From NCBI RefSeq assembly GCF_002101595.1, contig NZ_LQOM01000050.1:1-64000 (forward strand): DNA of 64,000 bases, in the 5' to 3' direction. This DNA comes from Mycobacterium celatum. Its GTDB lineage: Bacteria > Actinomycetota > Actinomycetes > Mycobacteriales > Mycobacteriaceae. Each line of letters starts with the position of its first letter. Position 1 is the stretch's first letter. A model generated the notes under the pieces. It was not told where the DNA came from. It ran no database searches and worked only from the letters and a program-made list of their open reading frames with translations. Positions 1-8,447 of the stretch are shown in pieces. The position numbers were made by a program, and so were the translations under genes.

Positions 1-293
1 CGACTTTCGCAACCGACGTGTTGAAAAGTAATACGCCTGTGCTGGTTGATTTTTGGGCCACCTGGTGCGGCCCGTGCCGGATGGTGGCGCCGGTGCTCGC
101 CGAAATCGCCGCCGAAAAGGCCGGGCAACTCACCGTCGCCAAACTCGACGTGGACGCCAATCCGGAGACCGCGCGTGATTTCCAGGTGGTCTCGATTCCG
201 ACGTTGATTTTGTTCAAGGACGGTCAGCCGGTGAAACGGATTGTGGGCGCCAAGGGTAAGGCGGCGCTGCTGCGGGAGCTTTCCGACGTGTAG
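1..293 (+). CDS. trxC: Thioredoxin TrxC, 5' truncated by window edge
   Basis: Cytosolic thioredoxin that reduces protein disulfides and is itself recycled by thioredoxin reductase. The reading frame is open from base 3, so the beginning of the gene lies left of the window. Visible are the redox-active WCGPC motif and the cis-proline segment VVSIPT that shapes the active site, plus the conserved tail KRIVGAKGKAALL. The coding end, LSDV then stop, is a few residues shorter than the M. tuberculosis protein, which as I recall continues after this point. In related genomes trxC follows trxB. The GTG at base 18 is internal to the fold, not the true start. Confidence 0.95.
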   Translation, partial: TFATDVLKSNTPVLVDFWATWCGPCRMVAPVLAEIAAEKAGQLTVAKLDVDANPETARDFQVVSIPTLILFKDGQPVKRIVGAKGKAALLRELSDV

Positions 294-414
294 TCGAGAC
301 ACCGTCCCAATTTGCCTGGTGTTTTCCCGAAATCGAAGACCGTCTGCGACAATACCGCCAAGCCTGTCAAGCAATGGGCAGGGCTGATCACACCGGCTCA
401 CCGGAGGCCTTGGA

Positions 415-1635
415 ATGTCGACTCCGCATCGCGGCGCCGGCGAAGCGCTGCGCTGGGGTGACCGCAGCGCAGCGGTCACCGAGATTCGCGCTGCGCTGGC
501 CGCGTTGGGCCATTTGAGCGGTCCCGACGAGGATCTCACCACCGGACGGCATGTCGCGCTCGACCTGTTCGACGAGGAACTCGACCACGCGGTGCGCGCT
601 TTTCAGCAGCACCGCGGCTTGCTGGTGGACGGTGTCGTCGGCGAGGCCACCTACCGTGCGCTCAAAGAAGCGTCCTATCGGCTGGGTGCCCGCACGCTGA
701 GCCATCAATTCGGTGCCCCCATGTACGGCGACGACGTCGCGACGCTGCAAGCCAGGCTGCAGGATCTCGGTTTCTACACCGGGCTGGTCGACGGATACTT
801 CGGGTTGCAGACCCACAACGCGCTGATGTCGTACCAGCGCGAATACGGGCTCTACGCGGACGGCATCTGCGGCCCGGAAACGTTGCGCTCCTTGTATTTT
901 CTCAGCGCGCGGGTCAGCGGCGGGTCTCCGCACGCCATCCGCGAAGAGGAGCTGGTGCGACGGTCGGGCCCGAAGCTGTCCGGTAAACGAATCATCATCG
1001 ACCCGGGTCGCGGCGGTTCGGACCACGGGCTGATCACACAGAACTCAGCCGGGCCGATCAGTGAAGCAGATATCTTGTGGGACTTGGCAAGTCGGCTCGA
1101 AGGTCGGATGACCGCGATCGGCATGGAGACATTCCTGTCGCGACCTACCAACCGCAGTCCGTCGGACGCCGAGCGGGCCGCGACGGCCAACGCCGTCGGC
1201 GCCGACCTGATGATCAGCCTGCGCTGCGCAACCTTGGCCAGCCCGTCGGCCAACGGCGTGGCGTCCTTCCACTTCGGCAACTCGCACGGCTCGGTGTCCA
1301 CCATCGGGCGCATGCTGGCCGACTTCATTCAGCGAGAAGTGGTGGCGCGCACGGGATTACGGGATTGCCGCACCCACGGCCGCACCTGGGACCTGTTGCG
1401 GTTGACCCGCATGCCGACGGTTCAGGTCGATGTCGGCTACATCACCAATCCGCGCGACCGGGCGATGCTGGTCTCCACCCAGACCCGCGACGCGATCGCC
1501 GAGGGCATCCTGGCCGCCGTCAAGCGGTTGTATCTGCTCGGCAAAAACGACCGTCCCACAGGGACTTTCACCTTCGCCGAGCTACTTGCTCACGAGTTGT
1601 CGGTGGAGCAGGCCAGTCGGCTCAGCGGTTCGTAA
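415..1635 (+). CDS. cwlM: CwlM, peptidoglycan-synthesis regulator (amidase-3 fold)
   Basis: 406 residues. Two N-terminal peptidoglycan-binding type 1 repeats (about residues 10-85 and 95-165, each with a VDG.(V/F)G core) precede an N-acetylmuramoyl-L-alanine amidase type 3 domain (about 190-375). In M. tuberculosis the protein is known to be an essential cytoplasmic activator of MurA rather than a working hydrolase, switched on by PknB phosphorylation of a C-terminal threonine. The same TGTFTF tail is present here (Thr382 would correspond). The typical first metal ligand appears as DPGRGG instead of DPGHGG, in keeping with loss of zinc-dependent hydrolysis. Start chosen at ATG 415 with GGAGG nine bases upstream. 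Its kinase PknB is encoded at 24.2-26.1 kb. Confidence 0.93.
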   Translation: MSTPHRGAGEALRWGDRSAAVTEIRAALAALGHLSGPDEDLTTGRHVALDLFDEELDHAVRAFQQHRGLLVDGVVGEATYRALKEASYRLGARTLSHQFGAPMYGDDVATLQARLQDLGFYTGLVDGYFGLQTHNALMSYQREYGLYADGICGPETLRSLYFLSARVSGGSPHAIREEELVRRSGPKLSGKRIIIDPGRGGSDHGLITQNSAGPISEADILWDLASRLEGRMTAIGMETFLSRPTNRSPSDAERAATANAVGADLMISLRCATLASPSANGVASFHFGNSHGSVSTIGRMLADFIQREVVARTGLRDCRTHGRTWDLLRLTRMPTVQVDVGYITNPRDRAMLVSTQTRDAIAEGILAAVKRLYLLGKNDRPTGTFTFAELLAHELSVEQASRLSGS

Positions 1636-2353
1636 CCGACGAGCCCGCCGCCACCGGCTGCTGTAGCTGTGCGCTCTCCAGGAGTCTTTCCAGCGCGGCT
1701 TCGACTTCGGCCTTCCAGCCCAGGCCCTTGTCGAGTTCCAGCCGCAGCCGCGGGAAATAGCGGTGCGGTGCCACCTCGACGAATCCGACGTCGCGCAGAA
1801 AGTCGGCGCTGATCACACAGCGGTCCACCGAACAGTCGCCGACCGATTCCAGCACCGGCCGCAACTCGGGGTCGACAGCGTGCGGATCGGCCAACTCGGC
1901 GACCTCCGCGGTGCGTCCGAAGGCCTCCAATGCCCGCACGCCCCGGCGGACCAGCTCGTCCACAACGCGGGCGATCAGGCTGTACGGCAGGTCGTCGGCG
2001 CCGCGACCCGGCTCCACCCCCATAGACGTGAGTAGGACCGCGTCGGCGGAGACTGGAGCGGTCGGAAACCGGTGGGCCCGCGGCACCGCCCGGGGCGGCG
2101 CATAAAGCACATACCCCAGGCATGGTGGTTCGCTGTGCTCACACTCCGCCGGGGGGGCCGTGGCCACCTGCCCGCACGACCCCCATTCCAGCATCACCAT
2201 GGACAGCCAGGCTTCTTTCTCGAACTCCGGGTCGGCGAGGTGGTCGCCCTTGCGGAGGATCGCCGGGTCCACCTCCCAGAACACGCACCTGCGCGCATGC
2301 TTGGGCAGCTGCTCGAAGGCCTCGAGCCGCAGCGGTGTGATTCGAGCAGACAC
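1622..2353 (-). CDS. GNAT-like protein of the Rv3916c family
   Basis: 243 residues from a GTG start at 2353, which has an AGGAG ribosome-binding site six bases upstream; an upstream in-frame ATG at 2413 lacks such support. The conserved N-terminus SARITPLRLEAF and the block around CVFWEVDP match the conserved mycobacterial Rv3916c family, which I place in the GNAT acetyltransferase superfamily from overall pattern only. No substrate can be named. The gene converges on cwlM and their 3' ends overlap by 14 bases. Confidence 0.8.
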   Translation of the reverse strand: MSARITPLRLEAFEQLPKHARRCVFWEVDPAILRKGDHLADPEFEKEAWLSMVMLEWGSCGQVATAPPAECEHSEPPCLGYVLYAPPRAVPRAHRFPTAPVSADAVLLTSMGVEPGRGADDLPYSLIARVVDELVRRGVRALEAFGRTAEVAELADPHAVDPELRPVLESVGDCSVDRCVISADFLRDVGFVEVAPHRYFPRLRLELDKGLGWKAEVEAALERLLESAQLQQPVAAGSSVTNR

Positions 2354-2589
2354 TAGACTCCTGCGCCTCCGTGCGGTGCTGCCGTCGACCCTGAAGCCGA
2401 TACGCCCAGACAACCCTTCCAGGATAGGAGCATCGGGCCTCGCCGGGCCAGTAACGCGGTGTGGCCGGCGCCGTATCCGTTTGAGCGTCCAAAAGTACTG
2501 GGGCGCAGCATGATTCGCAGACAGGCGGATCGACCGGCCAGCTGGGACGACGCCAGTGTCACAGTGACGTAATTACCCGGTGTGTATAT

Positions 2590-3576
2590 TCAGGATTTCG
2601 ACGAGTTCATCAGGTCGACGATGCGCTGCAAATCGTCCACCGAACCGAACTCGACCACGATCTTGCCCTTGCGTTTGCCGAGGCTGACTGTCACGCGGGT
2701 GTCGAAGGCGCTGGAGAGCCGCTCAGCAACGTCCTGTAGCCCGGGCATCTGGATCGGCTTGCGTTTGGGCGCCGCGGGCTTGCCCGCGTCACCGCGATTG
2801 GCCAGGGTCACCGCCTCCTCGGTCGCGCGCACCGACAACCCCTCCGCGACGATCCGGGCGGCGAGTTCTTCTTGGGCCTCCGGGCCGCCCTCCAACGACA
2901 GCAGCGCGCGGGCATGACCGGCCGATAACACCCCCGCGGCGACTCGGCGCTGGACCGCGATCGGCAGCCGTAGCAGCCGGATCATGTTGGTGATCAGCGG
3001 GCGGGACCGCCCGATGCGAGCGGCCAGTTCGTCGTGGGTGACCCCGAACTCGTCGAGCAGTTGCTGGTAAGCCGCCGCCTCTTCCAGCGGGTTCAACTGG
3101 ACACGATGGATGTTCTCCAGCAGGGCATCGCGGAGCAGGTTGTCGTCACCGGTCTCCCGCACGATCGCGGGTATCGCCGTCATCCCGGCCTGCTGGGCGG
3201 CGCGCCAGCGCCGCTCCCCCATCACCAACTGGTAGCGCTGACCGTCCTGGGATGCGCCCAGCGCGCGAACCACGATCGGTTGCATCAGGCCGAATTCGCG
3301 GATCGAGTGCACCAGTTCGGCCATGGACTCGTCGTCGAACACCTGGCGTGGCTGGCGCGGGTTGGGCTCGATCAGTGCCGGATCGATCTCGCGGTAGACC
3401 GCGCCCATGCCGGCCGCTCCGGGCGCCGTCGGGCCGCCCAGCACCACGTCGGCGGCGGCGTCGCCCATCCGCGGCCCCAGGCCCTGCGAGGCGGCCTCGC
3501 CGTCCGTCGGTCCGGTGGGAATCAGCGAAGCCAGGCCGCGTCCGAGGCCGCCCTTCCTGCGCAACGGCTGAGTCAT
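2590..3576 (-). CDS. parB: Chromosome partitioning protein ParB
   Basis: 328 residues. DNA-sliding CTPase clamp that loads at parS and organises the origin for segregation. The N-terminal region carries the PNPRQPR box and the GERRWRAA motif of the CTP-binding pocket (about residues 75-160). The central helix-turn-helix around TRIGRS-type segment AARIGRSRPLITN (about 180-200) recognises parS. The C-terminal 50 residues form the dimerisation domain. The ATG overlaps the parA stop by four bases (ATGA), so the two are translationally coupled. Two perfect parS sites lie within 2 kb (4455 and 5226). Confidence 0.97.
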   Translation of the reverse strand: MTQPLRRKGGLGRGLASLIPTGPTDGEAASQGLGPRMGDAAADVVLGGPTAPGAAGMGAVYREIDPALIEPNPRQPRQVFDDESMAELVHSIREFGLMQPIVVRALGASQDGQRYQLVMGERRWRAAQQAGMTAIPAIVRETGDDNLLRDALLENIHRVQLNPLEEAAAYQQLLDEFGVTHDELAARIGRSRPLITNMIRLLRLPIAVQRRVAAGVLSAGHARALLSLEGGPEAQEELAARIVAEGLSVRATEEAVTLANRGDAGKPAAPKRKPIQMPGLQDVAERLSSAFDTRVTVSLGKRKGKIVVEFGSVDDLQRIVDLMNSSKS

Positions 3577-4532
3577 GGTTGCCCCTTCACTGGTCGGTCT
3601 CGTTCAGCGAGTTCGCGGCTGGCGTCGAGGTAGCTCATCGCCCCGCGCGAACCGGGATCGTAATCGATGATGGTCATGCTGTAGCCCGGCGCCTCGGACA
3701 CCTTGACGCTGCGCGGGATGACCGTTCGCAACACCTTGCCGCCGAAGTAGCGGCGCACCTCGTCGGCCACCTGATCGGCGAGCTTGGTCCGGCCGTCGTA
3801 CATGGTGAGGATGACGGTGGTCACCTCGAGCTGTGGGTTCAGGTGAGCCTTCACCATCTCGATGTTGTTCATCAGTTGCGAGACACCCTCCAGTGCGTAG
3901 TACTCGCACTGGATGGGGATCAGCACCTCGGGCGCGGCGACCAACGCGTTGATGGTCAGCAACCCAAGCGACGGCGGGCAGTCGATGAAGACGTAGTCGA
4001 AGTCCGACTGGTCCAGTGCGGTCAGCGCGGTCCGCAGCCGGTTCTCGCGGGCCACCATGCTGACCAATTCGATCTCGGCGCCGGCCAGGTCGATGGTGGC
4101 CGGCACGCAGAACAACCGTTCGCTGTGCGGGCTGCGGCGAAGAGCGGCGCGCAGCGGCATTTCACCGAGCAACACCTCATACGACGACGGGGTGCCGGAG
4201 TGGCGCTCGGTGATGCCGAGCGCGGTGCTGGCGTTGCCCTGCGGGTCCAAATCGATGACGAGTGTCTTGAGGCCCTGGATTGCCAGCGCCGCAGCGAGGT
4301 TGACCGCCGTCGTCGTCTTGCCGACCCCGCCCTTCTGGTTGGCGATCGTGAACAGCCGCCGGTGGCTGGGCCGTGGTAACCGCTCGTGCGCGGTGTGCAG
4401 CACCTGCATTGCCCGCTCGGCGGCGGCGCCGATCGGGGTGTCGTATTCGGCCGATGTTTCACGTGAAACATTCGGCGCGGGCATCTTGGGAGCTTCGGGC
4501 CCGGAGGCAACCGGCCTGCGTGGCGCAGTCAT
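3573..4532 (-). CDS. parA: Chromosome partitioning ATPase ParA
   Basis: 319 residues with the start placed at ATG 4532. This ATG overlaps the rsmG stop in an ATGA and has GGGAGAG upstream; the longer possible start at 4649 would read through 120 bases of rsmG. The deviant Walker A KGGVGKTT lies near residue 65, followed by DLDPQGNAST and the Walker B region FIDCPPSLGLL. ParA binds DNA in its ATP form and moves ParB-bound origins; in mycobacteria it also contacts the polar protein Wag31. A perfect parS lies inside its N-terminal coding part and is read as the residues NVSRET. Confidence 0.96.
   Translation of the reverse strand: MTAPRRPVASGPEAPKMPAPNVSRETSAEYDTPIGAAAERAMQVLHTAHERLPRPSHRRLFTIANQKGGVGKTTTAVNLAAALAIQGLKTLVIDLDPQGNASTALGITERHSGTPSSYEVLLGEMPLRAALRRSPHSERLFCVPATIDLAGAEIELVSMVARENRLRTALTALDQSDFDYVFIDCPPSLGLLTINALVAAPEVLIPIQCEYYALEGVSQLMNNIEMVKAHLNPQLEVTTVILTMYDGRTKLADQVADEVRRYFGGKVLRTVIPRSVKVSEAPGYSMTIIDYDPGSRGAMSYLDASRELAERDRPVKGQP
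4455..4470. promoter_or_regulatory. parS site 1 (inside parA)
   Basis: TGTTTCACGTGAAACA, a perfect 16-base palindrome identical to the universal bacterial parS. It is the loading site for ParB. It sits in the coding sequence for the unstructured N-terminus of ParA, about 4 kb left of dnaA. Confidence 0.97.
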
Positions 4533-5242
4533 AGGCTCTCCCTGTTCGGCCGGCAGGGCCGCGGGCGCGGGCGCTGCCCCATCGGGGCCGGCTTTCCGCG
4601 CTGTGCCACCACCACGGTTGCGGGCGGACTCAAGTAGTTCACGCCACATTTCACCACCCTGACATTCACGGCGCCTAACTCTGTCATCACACGCCGGTGT
4701 TCACCGACTTCCTCTGTCGCACGCTCGCCCTTGATCGCCAGCATCCGTCCGCCGGGCCGTAGCAGCGCCAGACTCCAGCGGGTCAGCTTGTCCAGCGGCG
4801 CCACCGCGCGCGACACCACCACGTCGCTTCCGCCCACCCTCTCGCGGACGGCGCGATCCTCTGCCCGGCCCCGCAGCACGTCCACGTCGAGTTCGAGCTC
4901 GGCGACGGCGTCCCGGAGGAACTCGGTTCGGCGCAGCAGCGACTCGACCAGAACCATGCGGATGTCGGGGCGCGCAATCGCCAACGGCAACCCGGGCAGG
5001 CCGGCGCCGCTGCCGATGTCGGCCACCCGCGCCCCCGACTGCAGGAGTTCGGCCACCGCAGCGGAATTCAGCAGATGGCGATCCCACACCCGATCCACCT
5101 CGTGCGGACCGAGCAGGCCCCACTCGACACCGGTGCCCGCCAATAGTTCCGCGTATCGCTGGGCGACACCAAGCCGATCTCCGAAGATTGCCGCTGCGGC
5201 ATCCGGAGGAGTGGCCACCTCGACATGTTTCACGTGAAACAT
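4529..5242 (-). CDS. rsmG: 16S rRNA m7G methyltransferase RsmG (GidB)
   Basis: Up to 237 residues. Uses S-adenosylmethionine to methylate N7 of the guanine equivalent to E. coli G527 in 16S rRNA; loss of the enzyme gives low-level streptomycin resistance in mycobacteria. The SAM-binding motif DIGSGAGLPGLPLA is intact, as are the region ESLLRRTEFL and SRAVAPLDKL. The start is ambiguous: ATG 5242 directly abuts GGAGG with no spacer, whereas the in-frame GTG at 5233 has the ideal nine-base spacing. A parS site occupies exactly this interval. The stop overlaps the parA start (ATGA). Confidence 0.95.
   Translation of the reverse strand: MFHVKHVEVATPPDAAAAIFGDRLGVAQRYAELLAGTGVEWGLLGPHEVDRVWDRHLLNSAAVAELLQSGARVADIGSGAGLPGLPLAIARPDIRMVLVESLLRRTEFLRDAVAELELDVDVLRGRAEDRAVRERVGGSDVVVSRAVAPLDKLTRWSLALLRPGGRMLAIKGERATEEVGEHRRVMTELGAVNVRVVKCGVNYLSPPATVVVAQRGKPAPMGQRPRPRPCRPNRESL
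5226..5241. promoter_or_regulatory. parS site 2 (at the rsmG start)
   Basis: A second perfect TGTTTCACGTGAAACA palindrome, 771 bases from the first. On the minus strand it encodes FHVKH at the extreme N-terminus of RsmG and lies immediately downstream of the GGAGG ribosome-binding site. Confidence 0.97.
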
Positions 5243-5303
5243 CCTCCGGTCTTCCGGCCGTGCCGCCGTCGCGAACTACACGGGTGTAACTCTGACGGGC
5301 CCG

Positions 5304-5852
5304 TCAGTCGAGCAATACGACGACCCGGCGCGCGGGCTCGACGCCCTCGCTCTCGCTGTGTACCCCGGGCACCCCAGCGACGGCGTCGTGGACGATCTTG
5401 CGCTCGAAGGGCGTCATCGGCGCAAGCTCTTCGCGCTCGCCCGTCTCCAGCACGCGCCGGGCGACCTTGTCGCCCAGCGCGGCCAACTCTTCCCGACGGC
5501 GCCGGCGCCAGCTGGCGATGTCGAGCATCAGCCGGCTACGCACACCCGTCTTCTGGTGTACCGCCAGCCGGGTCAGTTCCTGCAGCGCGTCGAGCACCTC
5601 CCCCTTGCGTCCCACCAACTTGGTGAGGTCGTCGCTCCCATCGATGCTCACCACCGCGCGGTTGCCCTCGACATCCAGATCGATGTCGCCGTCGAAGTCC
5701 AGCAGGTCGAGCAACTCTTCCAAATAGTCGCCTGCAATTTCGCCCTCGGCGACCAAGCGTTCCTCCAAATCGGCGTCCGCGGTGGGCTCGTCGTCCGGCG
5801 CCTGTTCTTCCGCCGGTTGGTCGTTCGCGTCGCGTTCTGTTGTCCCCGTCAT
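5304..5852 (-). CDS. khpB: RNA-binding protein KhpB (Jag), KH and R3H domains
   Basis: 182 residues. An acidic N-terminal segment (about 1-45) is followed by a KH domain with GRKGEVLDALQ as the GXXG loop (about 75-125) and a C-terminal R3H domain containing MTPFERKIVHD (about 140-182). Known family role: KhpB pairs with KhpA to bind RNA and influences cell elongation and division. It sits between yidC and rsmG in the conserved rpmH operon. The start ATG 5852 gives the normal family length (about 187 in M. tuberculosis). Confidence 0.92.
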   Translation of the reverse strand: MTGTTERDANDQPAEEQAPDDEPTADADLEERLVAEGEIAGDYLEELLDLLDFDGDIDLDVEGNRAVVSIDGSDDLTKLVGRKGEVLDALQELTRLAVHQKTGVRSRLMLDIASWRRRRREELAALGDKVARRVLETGEREELAPMTPFERKIVHDAVAGVPGVHSESEGVEPARRVVVLLD

Positions 5853-5945
5853 GGCTGTCTCTTCCTCTATCCCGTCGTCGGGCTGCTTTCTGACCCGGCT
5901 GCTGCAGACCGGCTTCCGCTCACGCGGGCCGCATCCGCGGGCCGG

Positions 5946-7016
5946 TCACCGTTTGCGTTTCTTCGGCCTCGCTCCGGGCCGCGGGGTCCGGTTGGCCGGA
6001 TTGGCCTTCGCGGCCGTCGGCTCACTGGCCTGGCCGTCGGACTCCGCGCTTGCCGCCGCCGACTCGCTCGCCGGCGTCGACGCCCCGTTTCCTGCCGAGG
6101 CCTTCTGTGTGCGCTTGGGTTTGGCGCCGGGCGCCGGTGCGTTGGCGGCTCGCCGTTCCAGCGCTTCGCGCTTCTTGGCTTCTTCCTCTTTCTCGATCAT
6201 GCCGAACACGTAGTGCTGCTGACCGAAGGTCCAGATGTTGTTGGCGAACCAGTACAGGATGATCGCCAGCGGCAGGAACGGGCCGCCGACCACGACGCCG
6301 AGCGGAAACACATACAGCGCAAGCTTGTTCATCATCGCCGTCTGCGGGTTGGCCGCCGCCTCGGGGCTCTGTCGCGCAACCGACGCGCGACTGTTGAAGT
6401 AGGTCGCGATGCCGGCCAGGATCATCACCGGCAGGCCGACGGCGATCACCGCGGGCCGACTGAACTCTGTGAACGCATCCAGCCCCGTGCGCTGGGTCAT
6501 GAACGCGCCGATCGGTGCGCCGAACAGGTTGGCATCCAGGAAGTGCGCCACATCTGTTGGGCTGAACACGTAGTTTCCCGTGGCACGGTTCTCGGCGACC
6601 GACATGTGCGGCTGACCGAATCCACCCGTCGTGCGGTTGAACGACCGCAACACGTGGTAGAGCCCCAAGAACACCGGGATCTGCGCCAGCATCGGCAGGC
6701 AGCCCAAGATCGGGTTGAAGCCGTGTTCGCGCTGCAGCTTTTGCATCTCCAGCGCCATCCGCTGGCGATCCTTGCCGTACTTCTTCTGCAGTGCCTTGAT
6801 CTGCGGCTGCAATTCCTGCATCTGCCGGGTCGTGCGGATCTGGCGAACGAACGGCTTGTAGAGGATGGCCCGCAGGGTGAACACCAGGAACATCACCGAC
6901 AGCGCCCAGGTGAAGAAGCTCGAGGGTCCCAGTAGGAAGCCAAATGCCTTGTACCACAACCACATAATGGCCGACACCGGGTAGTAGAAGATGTCCAGGC
7001 TGAACACATCAAACAA
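5946..7016 (-). CDS. yidC: Membrane protein insertase YidC
   Basis: About 356 residues from a TTG start at 7016, which has GGGGAG ten bases upstream and matches the N-terminus of homologues (LFDVFSLD). A longer start at ATG 7058 is possible but would add an unconserved, charged leader. Inserts and folds inner-membrane proteins with or without SecYEG. Five membrane segments can be seen, with the cytoplasmic helical hairpin rich in Gln and Lys (QMQELQPQIKALQKKYGKD) between the first two. The tail is basic and disordered, ending PKKRKR, as in other actinobacterial YidC proteins. Coupled to yidD upstream (8-base overlap). Confidence 0.95.
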   Translation of the reverse strand: MFDVFSLDIFYYPVSAIMWLWYKAFGFLLGPSSFFTWALSVMFLVFTLRAILYKPFVRQIRTTRQMQELQPQIKALQKKYGKDRQRMALEMQKLQREHGFNPILGCLPMLAQIPVFLGLYHVLRSFNRTTGGFGQPHMSVAENRATGNYVFSPTDVAHFLDANLFGAPIGAFMTQRTGLDAFTEFSRPAVIAVGLPVMILAGIATYFNSRASVARQSPEAAANPQTAMMNKLALYVFPLGVVVGGPFLPLAIILYWFANNIWTFGQQHYVFGMIEKEEEAKKREALERRAANAPAPGAKPKRTQKASAGNGASTPASESAAASAESDGQASEPTAAKANPANRTPRPGARPKKRKR

Positions 7017-7341
7017 CGGACTCGATCTCCCCTCGCTCGGCTGGGGGGTCCCAGACATCTCGCACGCCGGCCGGCGCTACCCCGCGCTCCGGTATTGGAT
7101 CCCATCCTCCCCGATGCCACGGAGCGCACTTCGCCAACCGGACCACCGCCAACCAGCCGCCCCGCACCAGCCCGTATTCGGTCAACGCGTCGACGGCGTA
7201 CTGGCTACAGGTCGGCATGAACCGACAGGTTGCCGGCCGGAGCGGTGACACCATGTGGCGGTAGAGCTGGATCAAGAAAATCGCCGCACGGGCCGCCGTT
7301 GCCCCGGCGCCGCGGGCCCATCGAGGCCTCAGCGCAGTCAT
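7009..7341 (-). CDS. yidD: Membrane protein insertion efficiency factor YidD
   Basis: 110 residues. The family signature is complete: LYRHMVSPL, CRFMPTCSQYAVDAL and KCAPWHRGGWDPIP, including the three conserved cysteines. A short N-terminal amphipathic helix should hold it at the membrane, where it assists YidC. The ATG overlaps the rnpA stop by four bases and the gene end overlaps the yidC start. Confidence 0.95.
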   Translation of the reverse strand: MTALRPRWARGAGATAARAAIFLIQLYRHMVSPLRPATCRFMPTCSQYAVDALTEYGLVRGGWLAVVRLAKCAPWHRGGWDPIPERGVAPAGVRDVWDPPAERGEIESVV

Positions 7342-7688
7342 CCGCGCGATCCCGCCAGCTGACGGATCCGCCTCAGCCCGGCGCGCAACTGCCGCTCCAG
7401 CCGCGCCGAAACCGCGTCGCGGCTGCTGGGCAGCGCACGGATCACCACGTGATCGGACCCCAGTTCCGGCAACACCGAGCGCGCCACATGCCGTAGCCGG
7501 CGGGCCACCCGATGCCGCTGTACGGCCGAGCCAACCGACTTCGAAATGATCAACCCGACCTTCGGCGGCGCACCCTGCGGACCCGGTAGGGCATGCACGA
7601 CAAGATCCGGCTGCGCCGCTCGCAGCCCGTGCTTGACCGTCGCATCGAAATCGGTCGACCGCGTCATGCGGTTCTGCGCGGAAAGCAC
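7338..7688 (-). CDS. rnpA: Ribonuclease P protein component
   Basis: 116 residues. Protein subunit that helps the RNase P RNA remove 5' leaders from tRNA precursors. The conserved basic helix is present as VGSAVQRHRVARRLRH, and the protein starts with the usual region MLSAQNRMTRSTDF. It lies 21 bases after rpmH, the standard bacterial order, and is coupled to yidD. Confidence 0.95.
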   Translation of the reverse strand: MLSAQNRMTRSTDFDATVKHGLRAAQPDLVVHALPGPQGAPPKVGLIISKSVGSAVQRHRVARRLRHVARSVLPELGSDHVVIRALPSSRDAVSARLERQLRAGLRRIRQLAGSRG

Positions 7689-7709
7689 CGCTGTGTCACC
7701 AGAAATGGA

Positions 7710-7853
7710 TCAAGCAGTAAGTGAACGGCGTCCTTTACGACGCCGGCTGGACACGATTGCCCGTCCTGCCCGAGTACGCATCCGCAGCCGAAAACCGTGG
7801 ACGCGGGCTCGGCGCCGGTTGTTCGGCTGGAAGGTCCGCTTGCCCTTCGCCAC
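7710..7853 (-). CDS. rpmH: Ribosomal protein bL34
   Basis: 47 residues from GTG 7853, preceded by GAGGAGA. Contains the bL34 signature KRTFQPNNRRRARVHGFR and ends RRRKGRRSLTA. It is the first gene of the leftward rpmH-rnpA-yidD-yidC-khpB-rsmG-parA-parB operon. A much longer in-frame reading upstream (to 8096) has no family support. Confidence 0.95.
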   Translation of the reverse strand: MAKGKRTFQPNNRRRARVHGFRLRMRTRAGRAIVSSRRRKGRRSLTA

Positions 7854-8447
7854 GGCTCTCTCCTCGTTGCCTGCGGCATCGCTTCCGGCCACGCAACTCG
7901 AACGGCCGGACACGATTGCCTTTGGTAGGCTCTGTGTCTCGCTGGTAACCGGCGCGGGCCCCGAACGAACTAGCTCGGATCGCAGCCGTATCGCCGACTT
8001 TCGGGCGACTGTTCGAGGGTACTGACGCGGCTTCGCCGGGTCAAACCAGTCCCTTCGCGCAACTCGGACCAACCCAACCATGCGCTCACCCATCATCTTC
8101 CGAGAGGCGATCCTTAACTGGTTTCACACCTGCCACGCTGCGTCAAACAATCTGATTGAAGCGCACCAGGAATGTTGCAGAACGGTTGGCACTCGCACGG
8201 AAAACTGTTAGCTTCGGGCCATGCCGTTTCAGACTGGAACGGCGCCCGACAACGAAGCGAGGATGGCGAACCGGCTCTCTCCCCAGGCAACCTACGGTGG
8301 CTGTCTCGGGCGCCGATTTCGCGTGCCGTCGCCGATAGACTGCGTCGCGATGACGACCGTCCTGTCCACACCTGTGGATAACCATGTGGACAGTCCGTCG
8401 TCGCTACCAGTGGTTGTACCGCGACTTCAAGCCAGGGGGATCCGTCG
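7854..8447. promoter_or_regulatory. rpmH-dnaA divergent control region with DnaA boxes
   Basis: A 594-base non-coding interval carrying the back-to-back promoters of rpmH and dnaA. At 8362-8393 three DnaA-box-like 9-mers are packed into 32 bases: CTGTCCACA (8362), TGTGGATAA (8373, the exact reverse complement of the TTATCCACA consensus) and TGTGGACAG (8385). Such boxes upstream of dnaA are known to allow DnaA autoregulation and to contribute to origin function. The remainder contains no gene I can support. Confidence 0.8.

Noticed and set aside
5358..6935. 525-codon plus-strand open frame opposite khpB and yidC
   Set aside because: Spans two real genes and their gap in antisense, with His/Arg/Gln-rich shadow composition.
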